Program-made: the position numbers and the translations under genes
Shown here: positions 48,068-59,500 of the stretch, one piece after another
Position numbering within the stretch: position 1 is the stretch's first letter
How the letters are laid out: each line of letters opens with the position of its first letter
The notes under the pieces: generated by a model
The model's database searches: none
Told to the model about the DNA's origin: nothing
The model's input: the letters and a program-made list of their open reading frames with translations, nothing else
Source of the DNA: Enoplolaimus lenunculus
Taxonomy: Eukaryota > Nematoda > Enoplea > Enoplida > Thoracostomopsidae
DNA: 64,000 nucleotides
Assembly (NCBI GenBank): GCA_030248215.1
Contig: JASANG010001649.1
Span: forward strand, 434,001-498,000
Direction of reading: 5' to 3'

Positions 48068-48436
48068 TGGCTGGGTGTCAGAAACGAGTCTTAAGTACTA
48101 TACAACATAGTACTTAAGTACCTGCTAAGTAATTACTTAACCATTTTATTGTTTTTAAAAGCGTGCTTAAGTTAATACTTAATTTGCAGGCTAAATTTTA
48201 TACATTTCACATTTACAGTTCAGGCATATTAACATTGTTATAATTAAAATTGTAGACTCGTGAAGCATCCTTAAGATAAAACAAAACTATGCCTTTCTTG
48301 TACCTAGTGGTTCCCGTCTGGCTTTTGTATGTATTTGCTCAAAAAGTTAAGTATTTATTTAGCTAAGTCGAGTATAACTTATAGTAATTCCTTAAGTAAT
48401 TAGTTAAGTTTAAGTAAGATTTCAGAAACCCAGCCA
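48068..48436. mobile_element. MITE with GGCTGGGT ends
   Basis: Left GGCTGGGTGTCAGAAACGAG TCTTAAGTAC; right TTAAGTAAGATTTCAGAAACCCAGCC as its inverse. The interior is rich in TACTTAA/TTAAGTA words. About 370 bp, non-coding. Confidence 0.75.
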
Positions 48437-48719
48437 TTGCCGGCCAAAGCAGGATTCAAAAAAATTTCGCTGGGTAAAATCCAAACTTTGACCCATGTTT
48501 TAGGGTCGTAAGGTTTTCTGCTGGGTATACGCCAAAGAGTATGTACACTTATGCTTAAATTTTAGTTTTTTTGCTTAGAATTAATAGGCTTATGTTTACA
48601 CTCAACGCTTAAGATTTATTCTTTAGCTTGTGCTTTTTCTACCGTTACGGCCCTGAAACTAATACTGGTTCAATCTTTGGTCAAAACGTTTAATTCTTAG
48701 CAGCGATTTGAAAGCCAAC
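48437..48719. other. No gene; telomere-like flank sequence
   Basis: Contains TATGCTTAAATTTTAG, ATTAATAGGCTTATG, CAACGCTTAAG, then CTACCGTTACGGCCCTGAAAC, which matches CTACTGTTACGCCTCTAAAAG found just right of the TTAGGC array at 39.55 kb. Confidence 0.5.
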
Positions 48720-49980
48720 TAATACAATGCAAAAAAGTTGGCCACACTGTAGATTTTACTTTAAATATAACGCAACAGATGTAAGCTTCGTGGAGGGGGC
48801 TGCAGCTACAAAGGCAACAGGCTTGTATATTGAAATGAGTATATATACGGGGCTATCAGATTACAGAGATGTTGGATTCGGGTGCGCTTGTGTCATCAAT
48901 GCACATATCGGCGTACAAGAAATGTTTTTCAGATTTACCTCTGGATGAAACTGCTAAAATTTCCTGCAGGACGTATATTAACCAGATAGCGCAACAAACC
49001 ATAGTATGCCTAAAGTACTGAGGGGAGTTAATCATGGGAGAAAGATATACACGGCTAATATTCAGATTGCCCCAGAGATACAAAAGGCGCTATTACTTGG
49101 GGACAACATGTTGAATGATTTTACTATTACGTTGGACTGTAATCGATTTTTAGTGATGGTAAACCGAAGAATCGTACGATTATGGCGAGCTCGCCAGCTG
49201 GTACGAAATGGGAACATGGATCACGGATGGATAAAGAACGTGAGACCGGAAGAACGGATGAATAACTTCTATAACAGAAAATTGGTACAGCCGGAATATA
49301 ATAAAGACAAGAAGCGGGTAATTACTGAGGGAAGACAGCTACTTACCGGCTGTGCCGAAAGGGGGTAAACCGCCTTCGACACAGGGAGTAGAGCAACAAG
49401 CGGTTGTGGAAGGAAAACACATACCCGCTGTGCCGAAGGAAGTGAACCGCCTTCGACTCATAAAATTAACATGGGAATAGAAAAACAGGCAACCGCAAGA
49501 GAAATGTATACACTGGCTGTGCCGAAGGAGGGTGATGCACACCTTGGGCACAGGATACGAATAAACAGTTGAAAATTGGAGAAGTTAATACACCGGCTGT
49601 GCCGAAGGGGACGAACCGCCTTTGATACAGGGAGATACTGTTCAAAATGTTGCAAAGAGAATACAGACTACTTAAGAAAAAGTAACAGTTGCCATTGTGA
49701 AGCGAAGGAAGCAGGATACAGGTCTGGGCGCGATACCACCAGAAACTAGTGATTGTGTGTTGCCAGGAATATCGGCGAAGTTGAAAACGGAAACGGAATT
49801 GTTGATGGAACCGCAGTTCGAGTCGGAAAAACTTATCGGACGCCTTGCTGATTCGTAAGTCGCTGGTAAAGAATGCGCAAGGTTACGTGTAGTTATCAGT
49901 ATTTAATGTCACTCACACGTTACTATACGTGCACTCGGCACACAAAATGTACTTTCCCAAAAGAAAATTAATAGCTTGTC
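48720..49980 (+). mobile_element. Gypsy-like LTR retrotransposon fossil (protease to linker part)
   Basis: Reading on the plus strand, a frame near 49.0-49.2 kb carries a pattern typical of the end of a retroviral-type aspartic protease (ALLLGDNML, then TLDCNRFLV, VNRRIVRL). Further on, near 49.75-49.95 kb, come words typical of the stretch between protease and reverse transcriptase of gypsy elements (IPP...VLPG, MEPQFE, then QGYV). Between the two lies a four-unit tandem repeat. No reverse transcriptase, integrase, capsid or LTR was found. It is an old, broken remnant with several breaks. Confidence 0.5.
49346..49640. repeat. Four-unit tandem repeat (GGCTGTGCCGAAGG)
   Basis: Units start near 49346, 49424, 49513 and 49594 (spacing about 78-90 bp). 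Each begins with CCGGCTGTGCCGAAGG, then GTGAACCGCCTTCGA.ACAGGGAG. GTGCCGAAGG and CCTTCGGCAC-like parts give each unit a small hairpin. It sits inside the gypsy-like fossil. Confidence 0.85.
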
Positions 49981-50169
49981 CGGCTTATGTTTTATCGAAA
50001 CTCGTTATTTCAAAATTGATTCATGCCAGTCCCGGACATCATATAGTTTCGGAGAAACTATCCGGACAAGACTAATTTTCTGTAACATTGTCTAGGACAT
50101 TGAAATGTTTAAAAGCAGTGTAGTGGACAATATCTTTGTATGATAGACATACTACTGACACCTTAACGG

Positions 50170-50590
50170 GGAAATTCAAAGTTTGGCGGGAAAGTTCGAA
50201 TCTTGGCGGGAAATTCAAATTTTGGCAATTTAAATTTGGCGGAAAAACTTAAATTTTGTTGGAAAATTGAAATTTTAGCCGAAAAATTCAAATTTTGAAA
50301 GGAAAATTTAAATTTTGGCTGCAAATTTCAAATTTTGGCGAAAAATTCAAATTTTGGTGGGAAATTCAAATTTTGACGGGAAAATTCAAATTTTGGCGGT
50401 AAATTCAAACTTGGGCGAGAAATTCAAATTTGGGTGGGAAAATTGACATTTTGGCACGAAATTCAAAATTGGCGGAAAAATTTATGTTTTGGCGGAAAAT
50501 TCAAATTTTAGCGGAAAATTCAAATTTTTGCGGAGAAATTCAAATTTTGGTGGGAAAAATAATTTTTTTGTGGTAAGTTCTAATTTTAGT
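50170..50590. repeat. ~17-bp minisatellite (AATTCAAATTTTGGCGGGA)
   Basis: About 23 imperfect units of (G)GGAAATTCAAATTTTGGC over roughly 420 bp. Units vary mostly in the GGCGGGA part. On each strand the repeat gives open frames of low complexity, not genes. Confidence 0.95.
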
Positions 50591-50776
50591 GAAAAACTGC
50601 CAAAATACTTTACCACCCTTTTGGTAATACATCTTAGCGCTTTCCGGCGACAATTTAGACTGTTAAAAATGTTCAGTTTGCCACTTACATAGAAGGTACA
50701 ATTTACAATTGTAGCTAGAGAGTGTGGACATAAACAATGGTTTGCTTCGCTATTGGTATTTGCCCGCAGTCTGCTG
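50591..50776. other. No gene seen
   Basis: Short spacer without recognised features. Confidence 0.5.
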
Positions 50777-51269
50777 TTGGATCATCCACGTAATAGTGCG
50801 CGCACTAGTGTAAAAAATTGTCCCAGGAACTCTGTAGGAAGGATGTTATATTAAGAACTAGTCTCTTTGCAGACTACAAGAACAACGCAGACATTTTGCT
50901 TACAGGGTCTCCAATGTCACTACACTCACAAAACCCAGTGCACAATGTCCTTTACACTGTAACGAGACACTGTTCGAATTGACTATTGTTGTACATTTGT
51001 TATAGCAGAAGCTATGCACAAAAAATTAAAGTTTAGTTCGTAGAAACAACACTGTAACGAAAGTCTGTATTTTGTCAGTAGTCCCTATCGAGGGACTCTG
51101 TTTTGTCCTTACTCCCTTGCAACACTGTCAAGACAAAACCGGCTTTCTAAGTACAGGGTGTATGTTGTCATCAGGCCCTCGTTTTAGCATCGTTTTTGAC
51201 ACTGGTCCTAAGGGGGTGGGTGGACAATTTTTTTACAACTGTGAGCGGATTATTACGTGGATGATCCAT
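50777..51269. mobile_element. MITE with ~48-bp inverted ends (TGGATCATCCACGTAATA)
   Basis: Left TGGATCATCCACGTAATAGT..GTAAAAAATTGTCC and right GGACAATTTTTTTAC..ATTATTACGTGGATGATCCA are inverse. About 490 bp; the interior has repeated CACTGTAACGA and TCTGTTTTGTC words. The 112-codon plus frame at 51072-51410 overlaps the right end and looks like chance. Confidence 0.75.
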
Positions 51270-52619
51270 AGGGACTCGGACAAAAACATGGCGTGTTTAG
51301 GCGGTATGAACATTCTAGGTACCGCGGTAGACAATTCGGACAAGCAACACGTCGTATTCCGCAATCATGCAACATATACATCTGTTAAATACAAGCACAG
51401 TTTTGTGTGAATGTCCCTTAGACGGACTCAGTAAAATTGTATACTGTGCCATACAGTATAGCGACAAAAACAAGTTTTATTGTCGTAAGGTTAAGACATA
51501 TATAAGCTTTCCACTATGGCTATGTTTATTGTCTGCTCACTGTAAGGTTAAGTAATTCGCGTAAGACATACTGTCTGAGACCAGTCTGTTCACACAACGT
51601 TGATCCTAGGAGGGGCAGGACAATTTTTACTATTTCGCGAGCATTTATTATCATGGATGCTCCATAATATAGAAGTGAATCCAATTTTTGTGAGCTGCAT
51701 CTGAAGTTTGCTTTTAGTGGAATTAAGTCACGGAAGCACTATGTGAACGATTTACGGAATTTACAGCTTGTTACCTCTCGCATACAGGGTGCGCAGTGCC
51801 TACGGCGTAAAACAGGGAAAACTTTGGAAAGACTTGGATATTAAGTAAAGAACTGAAACTTAAGTTAGTAATTGATGCGGGATTCACGTTATAACCGGGG
51901 CAGGCGGGACACGGTTTGTCAATATGTTGATTCGACATCAATGTTAAAATTTGGGCTCTTAAGCCGTAAAGCATATAAAATCACGAATTTTTCACAAGTA
52001 TCACAATTGCCGCGATATCCCGGATTTCCATCCAAGCTAAAAACAAAAACACACCTTTTCACCCAAACAAAAAATCAACGCGTTTAATATCATTTCTTAC
52101 CACACCGTTCTAAATATTCTTTAACAAACCAAATGAAAACGTATGCGCTTGACTTTTCACGTTTTTCGTTTTGTGAGCAGAATGGGTCATCGAATTTTCC
52201 AATCAAACCAACCAATCTTACCCTTCATACTTAACGAAGGGAAACTTATTCGTTTCGATTTTGAATTTTTAAATTTGTTCATAAAAATAGCATGCTTTCC
52301 GTTTTAGCTACCAGTTACCGGAAAAGCAAGTCTTCTAACAGGGTCACCGGCTCACTCTTATAGTGGAAACTACTTGGCTAGGCAAATGTATATTTTAACG
52401 GTTCACAACTTTTTGGTTATGTGAAGGTTACTGCCTTTTTCTTTGCGCTAAATCACGACAATGCCTGTTATACCTTGTTTTACAGGAAAACACAGCTTTT
52501 GAATGATGCATGGAGTCTAATAAAACTTATGTTGATGCTATAAATCGGTAAAAACGCTGGTGCATAAGTCGGGTTGTTATATCGAAAGGTCATAGTACAT
52601 ATAAGAACCAAAATATATA
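51270..52619. other. No gene; one related MITE end
   Basis: At 51608-51660, AGGACAATTTTTAC..ATTATCATGGATGCTCCATAA is a diverged copy of the right end of the 50.78-kb MITE. The rest is AT-rich with nothing recognised. Confidence 0.5.
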
Positions 52620-52779
52620 CTATCAGAACTGCACAGCCGAAACGACCCCTTTCTCCGAAGTACTGCGAGTATATATAATTTTTCCCCTAAATTTCTCTGA
52701 AACATATGGCTGCGCCGGGAATCGAACCTCGGACCTCTCGCTCGCGAGTCAAGCGCGCTACCCATTACACCACATGGCC
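52620..52779 (-). mobile_element. tRNA-derived SINE, copy 1
   Basis: On the minus strand a 73-nt tRNA-like head (52779 down to 52707) has a clean A box (TGGTGTAATGG) and B box (GGTTCGATTCC) and an anticodon-loop position reading CGC. A tail of about 85 bp follows (GCAGTACTTCGG, AAAGGGGTCGT, TGTGCAGTTCTGA). The acceptor stem is imperfect here (GGCCATG against CGCAGCC), so it is not a functional tRNA. A second copy lies about 240 bp to the right. Confidence 0.75.
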
Positions 52780-52904
52780 GATATAATAATTTTCTCTGGT
52801 GCTATATGTGCACGAGTATGTCTTAACATTGCACACTTTGCACATACACCAGCTGCTCCGCGTATAGTCACATTCCACCTTCTTTAGCCCGTCTCGGTTT
52901 GACC

Positions 52905-53018
52905 TCCATGTCAGAACTGCACGGTCGGGACGACCCCTTTCCTCGAAGAACTGCGAATATACTTGTTTTTCTCTAAATTCTCCGAAACATATGGCCACGT
53001 CGGGAATCGAACCTCCGT
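52905..53018 (-). mobile_element. tRNA-derived SINE, copy 2 (5'-truncated)
   Basis: Shares the tail of copy 1 (GCAGTTCTTCG, AAAGGGGTCGTCCCG, GTGCAGTTCTGA) and the B-box part of the head (GGTTCGATTCCCGACGTGGCC). Its ACGTGGCC would pair well with the GGCCATG of copy 1, so copy 2 keeps the ancestral 3' acceptor half. The head is cut off at about 53018. Confidence 0.75.
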
Positions 53019-53108
53019 GTATACTCACATATACATGCGTATAGTATTGAGCAATGGTGCAACCGGATATCTGGATCCCGCAAAAAATCGACATCCGGAT
53101 CCGGTATT

Positions 53109-53440
53109 TTAACTTGCCGTATATTCATGCCCAGGAACCCATTGCATTGTTATGTGCGGGCCATTTTCTTTGGCGATTTCCCCCAACGCTGACCAGATTG
53201 CGACACATGAGGCTGTTGATTGCCTGGTGCGCCCACCACTGCTCAACGCCGAAATTGCCACCTTTGAGTTGGAGCAGATTCGCACTTCCTTATACTGCAT
53301 CGCATTTTCGTAGATCCATCTCAGAGCCATTTGTAGCGCAATAAGTTCCGCACGGTAACTCGAGCAGACTCCGTATGCTACTCCGTTTCAGCACGATCCG
53401 TCGGTCCAGATGCATAGGGCCGCGAGAGGTAGCTGTCGTC
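53109..53440 (-). mobile_element. LINE RNase H fragment
   Basis: Minus-strand frame reads WTDGS..., GVAYGVC.S.YRAELIALQ, MALRWI, ICSNSKVAISAL, TASCVAIWSALGEIA and QWVPGH: the order of conserved blocks of a retrotransposon RNase H domain (metal-binding D, E and D positions visible: TDG, AELIAL, SNSK in place of SDSK). The domain stops after WVPGHEYTAS at a junction with a CCGGATCC-rich repeat. A frame break is visible near the start. It belongs to an RNase H-bearing LINE (I-type); reverse transcriptase and endonuclease parts are absent. Confidence 0.8.
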
Positions 53441-53570
53441 TATTCAACGCACTTGATTATATATAAGTAATATATAATTTTAAAATTTGTTATAGGAAAG
53501 TGGTGATTGTGGAGTGATTATCATAATGTCATACGGCTAGTCAGATTTTTAGTAAATTGATTTTTGTATA

Positions 53571-56500
53571 ATGAACAATTTTGAAGTTTGTGTCAATGAC
53601 GATGAAAATGCAGGACTCGAATTGTTGCAATGTGTTTCAAGTAGTGAAATTAATAAGAAAGATGGCCCCTTAGAAGATAAACTGGTAACAAAATCAAAAT
53701 CTGCGGTTGTTGTTGATTTGGAACCGCATCAAATCCGGTGGTTTTACAAAGATTCTAGCGATTCAAAAGATTGGACGCCTTTCTGTGGTATGCAAGTAGT
53801 TATCAAATTTGTGTTAATGAAACTTTGGTTAAGAAAATACCTGAAAAACGCTAAAGTAAACTATGACTAATATGGTATCCAAAATACTGCGTCAGGGGGT
53901 GTAGGGGCGTAGGGGCATACACTGCTCAGAAGTGCGCATTGCGAAGTGCCCACAGATTAAGAAGGCTAAAAATCATTTTCGTGTGAAAATGATGTCTTTC
54001 AAGAATAATTCGCTTGTTATTGATGATATGCGGCTAAAAACGGCACATATACAATCTTCTCGTCCAGTCGGCTCGAACGACACTAGTTTTTTTAAAATTG
54101 TAAGAGAATATTTTTTCACCGGAGCAGGGTGCAACCGGAATTCCGGTTCCGGCAGTTATTCACGTTTCGGTTCCAGTTCCGGCAATTTTTGACCTTCCGG
54201 TGTTCCGGTTGCGGTAAATTTTTATTGGAATTAAAAATTCCGCTATTAAATTTTGGTTGGTGGAAATTAAGATATTTACTCAAAAATGACAATAAAAATT
54301 AAGTGGATTTCATTCGTATAGTATATAAATTTTGATTATCGCCGAAAATAAACCATCGTAGGTAGATTGCGCTTCCGTGGATTATGAAAATTTAAAATAC
54401 ATCAGATAAAGTGTATACCTATATTCAGCAAACGGTTGTTTCACTAATAATATTGCAAAAAAGGAAATTAGAATGAATTTTTCGGTGGCTTCTTGGTTAA
54501 CACTAAGAATAATCACTCTTCATATGCTGTCTAGTCAGTGTTTATTTTGCAAAGGGATGTTTATAAACATAAGTATAAACTTTTTGAAGGAAACGATTCT
54601 TTACGAATTGAAATCAAATGGCGTTCTTTTAACCATGTTCCTCTGCTTGAGCCATGGTTTTCGATAGCAAATGATGTATGCAAGCGGGAAGTTGTTGTCT
54701 TGGATGGTCTCTATTCTTTATGTGTTCAAGATGACAGTATTAAGCCAATATTTTGGCAGGGCAAGTCATTTATTTTGTTGCTGATTGCTGTATGGAATAG
54801 CTTTTAGGTGTAGGTTTTCTTTAGGAAAGAATTCATCAATACCTATTCTACAGGGCTCTCTGATTTATAGGGATTTCTACTCAAACAGCTATTTTGATCT
54901 ACCTCGCTTTTATCACATTGTTTGGTGTGTAGCGGAGGTTCAGGGAACTCCCAAAAATTTATTCTACAATGCTCTCGGATTTAGTGGAATATTGACTCTC
55001 AAGCAGCTATATTTTTTCTATCTCGTTATTATCACATACTTATTGTTTTGATGTGTAGCGTAGGTTCATCGAACTACCAAAAATTTAAACACTGACGATT
55101 TTAGGTGAAAGCTTTAGTATACTGCGCGGGTCGTGGTTCATACCACAAGAAGGTTGGCAGCCTATTGAGCCAGAGAAGGCATCTCAAATTGATGAACAAC
55201 ATCTGAAAGCGTTTGCGGGTCAACGCATTCCAGATGCTTCCTCTGTGTTTTTCGAAAAAGGCACGAAACCAGGTAAGTTCGAGGTGCTTGCTGTATTTTG
55301 ATTTTGGTTTTTAAATATAGACTAGGATTTTGTTGAGTATGTTTATCATATGAAGCATTGTGCGACCGTTGGCCAGGTTTTTATTGCATTGGACAGGTTG
55401 TTTCTGTCTACTAGATACCTTTGTTAGAAACACATTGAGTTTCAAAAGTTTCAAAATTAAACGGACTATGTACGGCTACAGATTTTTGGCTAAGCTCAAT
55501 GCTATGCCCATGCAAAGTTTAGTATATACATACCAATACGTACATGGACAGATTGTTAGATTGCGCATCAACGTTGTGAATTCTGGAACATCCGGTGAAA
55601 TTATTGGAACAAGAATTAGGTTTGCACCGTGGTCCAAGCCTAGGTTGTGTCTGATTACAATACAGAATGGTTTGATTTTTTCAGTGCTAGCCGAACTCAA
55701 ATTTGACACGTATCGAGTGATTTGGAATTCCGTTATTGATGTTTGTATTAAGCGACATTCCAGATTTTCATTTTCCAAGTGTAAGATATTTTAATTCGAA
55801 GTTGTGCAATGTGTTTGATTTTAAAATATTTTTGGTTGCTGTCGCGCAAGAATTGAACTTTTAATAGTTTTCGCATAAAACGGACTTTAAACACGACGCG
55901 ATGTTGCATACTGCAGACAAACGCAATATACATACTATAGTTTTGTTGTAAAATACGCTATTGTTACTTTTAATACGTAGATTACTCTTAAACAATGTAT
56001 ATATAACAATGTCTTCTGTTTGAGCATCAGTCAAAATTCAACGTGGATATCGCACAGATGCGGAGTTTAGCGATAAACCAAAAGATGTCGATCAATTAAT
56101 TTTTGTTGTGCATGGAATTGGTCACAAGAATGCAGAAAACTATAATGTGGAGAATACATGCAAGTATGTCATTTTGTTTATCGAGGTAATCGGTTTGTTT
56201 TTCATTCACGGTAATATGTGCCAAATTGCATCTCTAGTTATATTTAGAAAATTTCTTTATTGCAAGTTGGTTACGAGAATATGTATATATTATTTATTTA
56301 TTTATTATTATTATTACTATTATTATTATTATTATTATTATAATTATTATTATTAGAGTCGTGAAACGCATGCACTGCAGAAGTTTGAGTTTTAATGTTT
56401 TATTTGTGAGCTAACATAGACTAAGATTAACTTGTACACAGTCTTTCTTCTGTATGTTGACAACTGTGGTAAAAGTATTAACCCAATTTCTACAGTGCCT

Positions 56501-59500
56501 TCGTAATGTACCGGGGATGTTCACTATATTTTTCATTTTAAAACGAACAAACGCTAAATTGTTTTTATATTTTAGAATGCAAACAATTGCCGGATCAATT
56601 GTAAACAAAGAATTGCCAAATATCAAAGGTCGGCCTTTATTTTTGCCTGTTCAGTGGCGATCTCGCTTACAGCTGGATGGCGGTAAGCTGGGTTTGTTTT
56701 ATCCGTGAAAATGAATGCCATAGAAACGACCATTTATAATTTTGGCAAGAGCGTTCGCACACTGAGTGTTAACTAAGCGCAGTCTGGGCTGTCTCTATAT
56801 TTGTTTACGTTCGCCTTTTGGTGAATATCACGTGTTTCTTGACGGAACTACGATTACATCTTCGCATATATTTTTGCACAGTTTTTTACATACCGCAAAA
56901 TATGAAATAAATGTTATGATACGGGTTTTTGCCGGAACAGTACTGAGCATTATTTCCAGAGCTTGCTGCAAATATTAATCGTGAAATTGAAACAGTAAAG
57001 CAGCTGGTGGTTTTCCGACTTTGAACTAAGTGTTTGTGTTATGACTTCATCGTACTGTTCACAAATTATTGGTATTCTTTTTTAGATGTTGTCGAAAGTC
57101 TTACACCGCTCGAAATTAGTTCACTACGTGATTTGCTCAATAGTACTGCGATGGACATAATGTATTATTCCAGCCCGATGTACAGAACAGAAGTAAATTT
57201 TTGGCTAGATATTAGGCTACGGTTAGTTAAAGATAACCGATCCCAGTCTTTGCGCATACTTTGATATCTGTCTCCAGCAGTTGCAGGGCTGAAGCCAGAT
57301 ATTTTAGTACATATTTCAACAAAAAGTTAAACTTTATTACGCTAACTGAGAACTACTAGCTGAATATGATATAATTTTGTTTCTACAAAAGTTTTAGTAT
57401 TAACTGAGCCATCTTTAAGTGCTTATCGTTGAAATTTTGAGCAAATTCACATCGAAATATTTTGAATATTTCTCATAAGTGTATAGTTGTTCAAACGCGG
57501 AAAACAGAGATTAAAATTTCAGATAACAAACGGGTTAACTCTGGAAATGAATCGATTGTTCAACTTGTTTCTTGACTACAATCCCCGATTCTTGGTTTGC
57601 GGTGGTCGCACGTCAATAGTTGCGCATTCGCTCGGCTCAGTCATTGTATACGATATTGTTACCAGATGGTCACCAGATAAGCTGTATGATCGATATCTGG
57701 ATCATGAACTGGTATGCTTGACCGAAATTTGAATCATAGATTTCAATTTATGAATGGAATCGAAGTTTTCTTGTGATGTGGATTTACCGACTGAGAGGCG
57801 TGCAATCCTTATGTTTATAGTTTGTAGTATGCGTTTACGATATGAAATGGGGCAATTTTTCAAGGACGCGATACAATTTGATGTAATTATTTGAAGCTTA
57901 GTTGTGAATTATCTTCTTGAAGACGTTTGCTAGCAGGTATTTTACATTTTGTTTATAGACAGAAGCCGGTGCTCAGAGTTCCGATATGGAACTTCGAGAG
58001 TTGTTGGTCAGTTTGAAAGAAGCGAAGCAACGGTAACTTTTTATACGACTATCTCTCATTGGTTTCAGGAAAATTCTTGGCAATTTGATTGCGACTGACG
58101 TCGGCTGTGGACTGTTACTGGGGCTTATCGAAAGAGCAGTAAGATAGCTACGACATGACTTGTCAATGTTTTGAGTGAAATATAATTAAAAGTAAACATT
58201 TCGGTAACATGAACTATTCACTTGTAATTCCAACATTTTTTCACCTTCCAGCCCAGTATCGTTTCAGGAATTTTAAAAATAATGTTGCATCATGACGCAT
58301 TTGTTATTTTGTTGTAGAGTAATGGATAAAGAAGGCAGTCTAACAAAGGTGTTTGAAACCATTCAAATGTCTCTTTCTTTCCAGGTTAGGTTTTGTTGTT
58401 GTTGTTGTTGTTGTAGTAGCCACAATGAGATTCCATCAAATTTCATACCAAGAAATCGAGCGGCTTTCATTGGGTTCGTCCAAAATGATTTGACTGTTAG
58501 CGGTGAGGGCTTCGCGTTGTACTTAAACATATGTCCAAAGGTGTGTTCTACCGATGAACAGTCCGGACATCTGTCATCGTTCGATTGGTTGACCCGCAGC
58601 TTCCAGTTGTGCAACTTGTTGCACCAACCAGACCGTTGAGCTAGGGTACACCTAGTTGACCTCGGCAGCCCACTTTCGTCGCCGCTGATTGTTGGTGGAT
58701 AGCCACCCAAGACCACACACAATAGTGGGTTTGTAGGTGCTCGCATGATTGACGGCTTCAGTGTGTAATGTTTTGAGACCCGCTGTACTTGTTGAAATTT
58801 TGTAGTAAACTCAATGTTATTACAGGTTGAAAATCTATTTTGCCTTGGATCTCCTCTTGGTGTCTTTTTAGCGTTACGAGGAACAAGTGGTAAACAGCTT
58901 GTTTGTGATAACAAACGGTTCTCACGCCTTTTTAACGTCTATCACCCATGTGACCCAGTGGTAAGTGGCTTGTTTGTAATATTACAGAAAACGAAGCGGG
59001 AATATTCACTTTGCTTAGACTTATTTCCCGTTAATATTAATAATAACTGAGAGTTTTGTTTTATTTTAATGCAACATATGGTTATGACAACTTTTGACCC
59101 GGAAGATCCAATACATAATGCCTAGTGGTTATGCTCTTGATTCACCGGAAGCAGTTCATACTTGAGTTAAAATATGCCATTTTTTGCTTTTTACACTAGA
59201 TATTTCCATTTCACTCATTTGTAGTATTTTTTCTATAAAAATGAGTTTGCTCATTTAGGCATATCGACTTGAACCCTTGTTCGAAAAAGCGTATGAATCA
59301 ATATGCCCGGTGACAATTAGTCGTTGGGACACGAGCACAAAAGTTCCATATGCCAGCGTGAAATTGGAAGTGTACGAAAAAGCGCTAAAGAAAACGGTAA
59401 TATTGGTTTGCCTGAAGTATTACGAAACAGATCCTTATGATTACATTATGTTACAATATGTAGCGCGTAAAACACAGACAAGGCCTTTCAACGTTGTAAT

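Noticed and set aside
50777-51269. CRISPR-like or other spaced direct repeats
   Set aside because: Repeats here are inverted ends of one element; there are no regularly spaced identical repeats with unique spacers anywhere in the window.
51072-51410. A 112-codon plus-strand frame as a gene
   Set aside because: It overlaps the inverted end of a MITE and shows no domain.
52707-52779. Functional tRNA gene
   Set aside because: Acceptor and anticodon stems have mismatches, and a second truncated copy shares the downstream tail; it is better read as a SINE head.
55360-55794. A 144-codon plus-strand open frame
   Set aside because: Only its last part (55685-55780) is exon 4 of the phospholipase gene; the rest is intron 3 read through in the same frame. 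The exon begins after TTTTTCAG, which fits the phase of exon 3.
58363-58914. A 183-codon minus-strand open frame as a host gene
   Set aside because: Its recognisable part is a LINE tail in an intron; the remainder is the antisense of exons 10 and 11.
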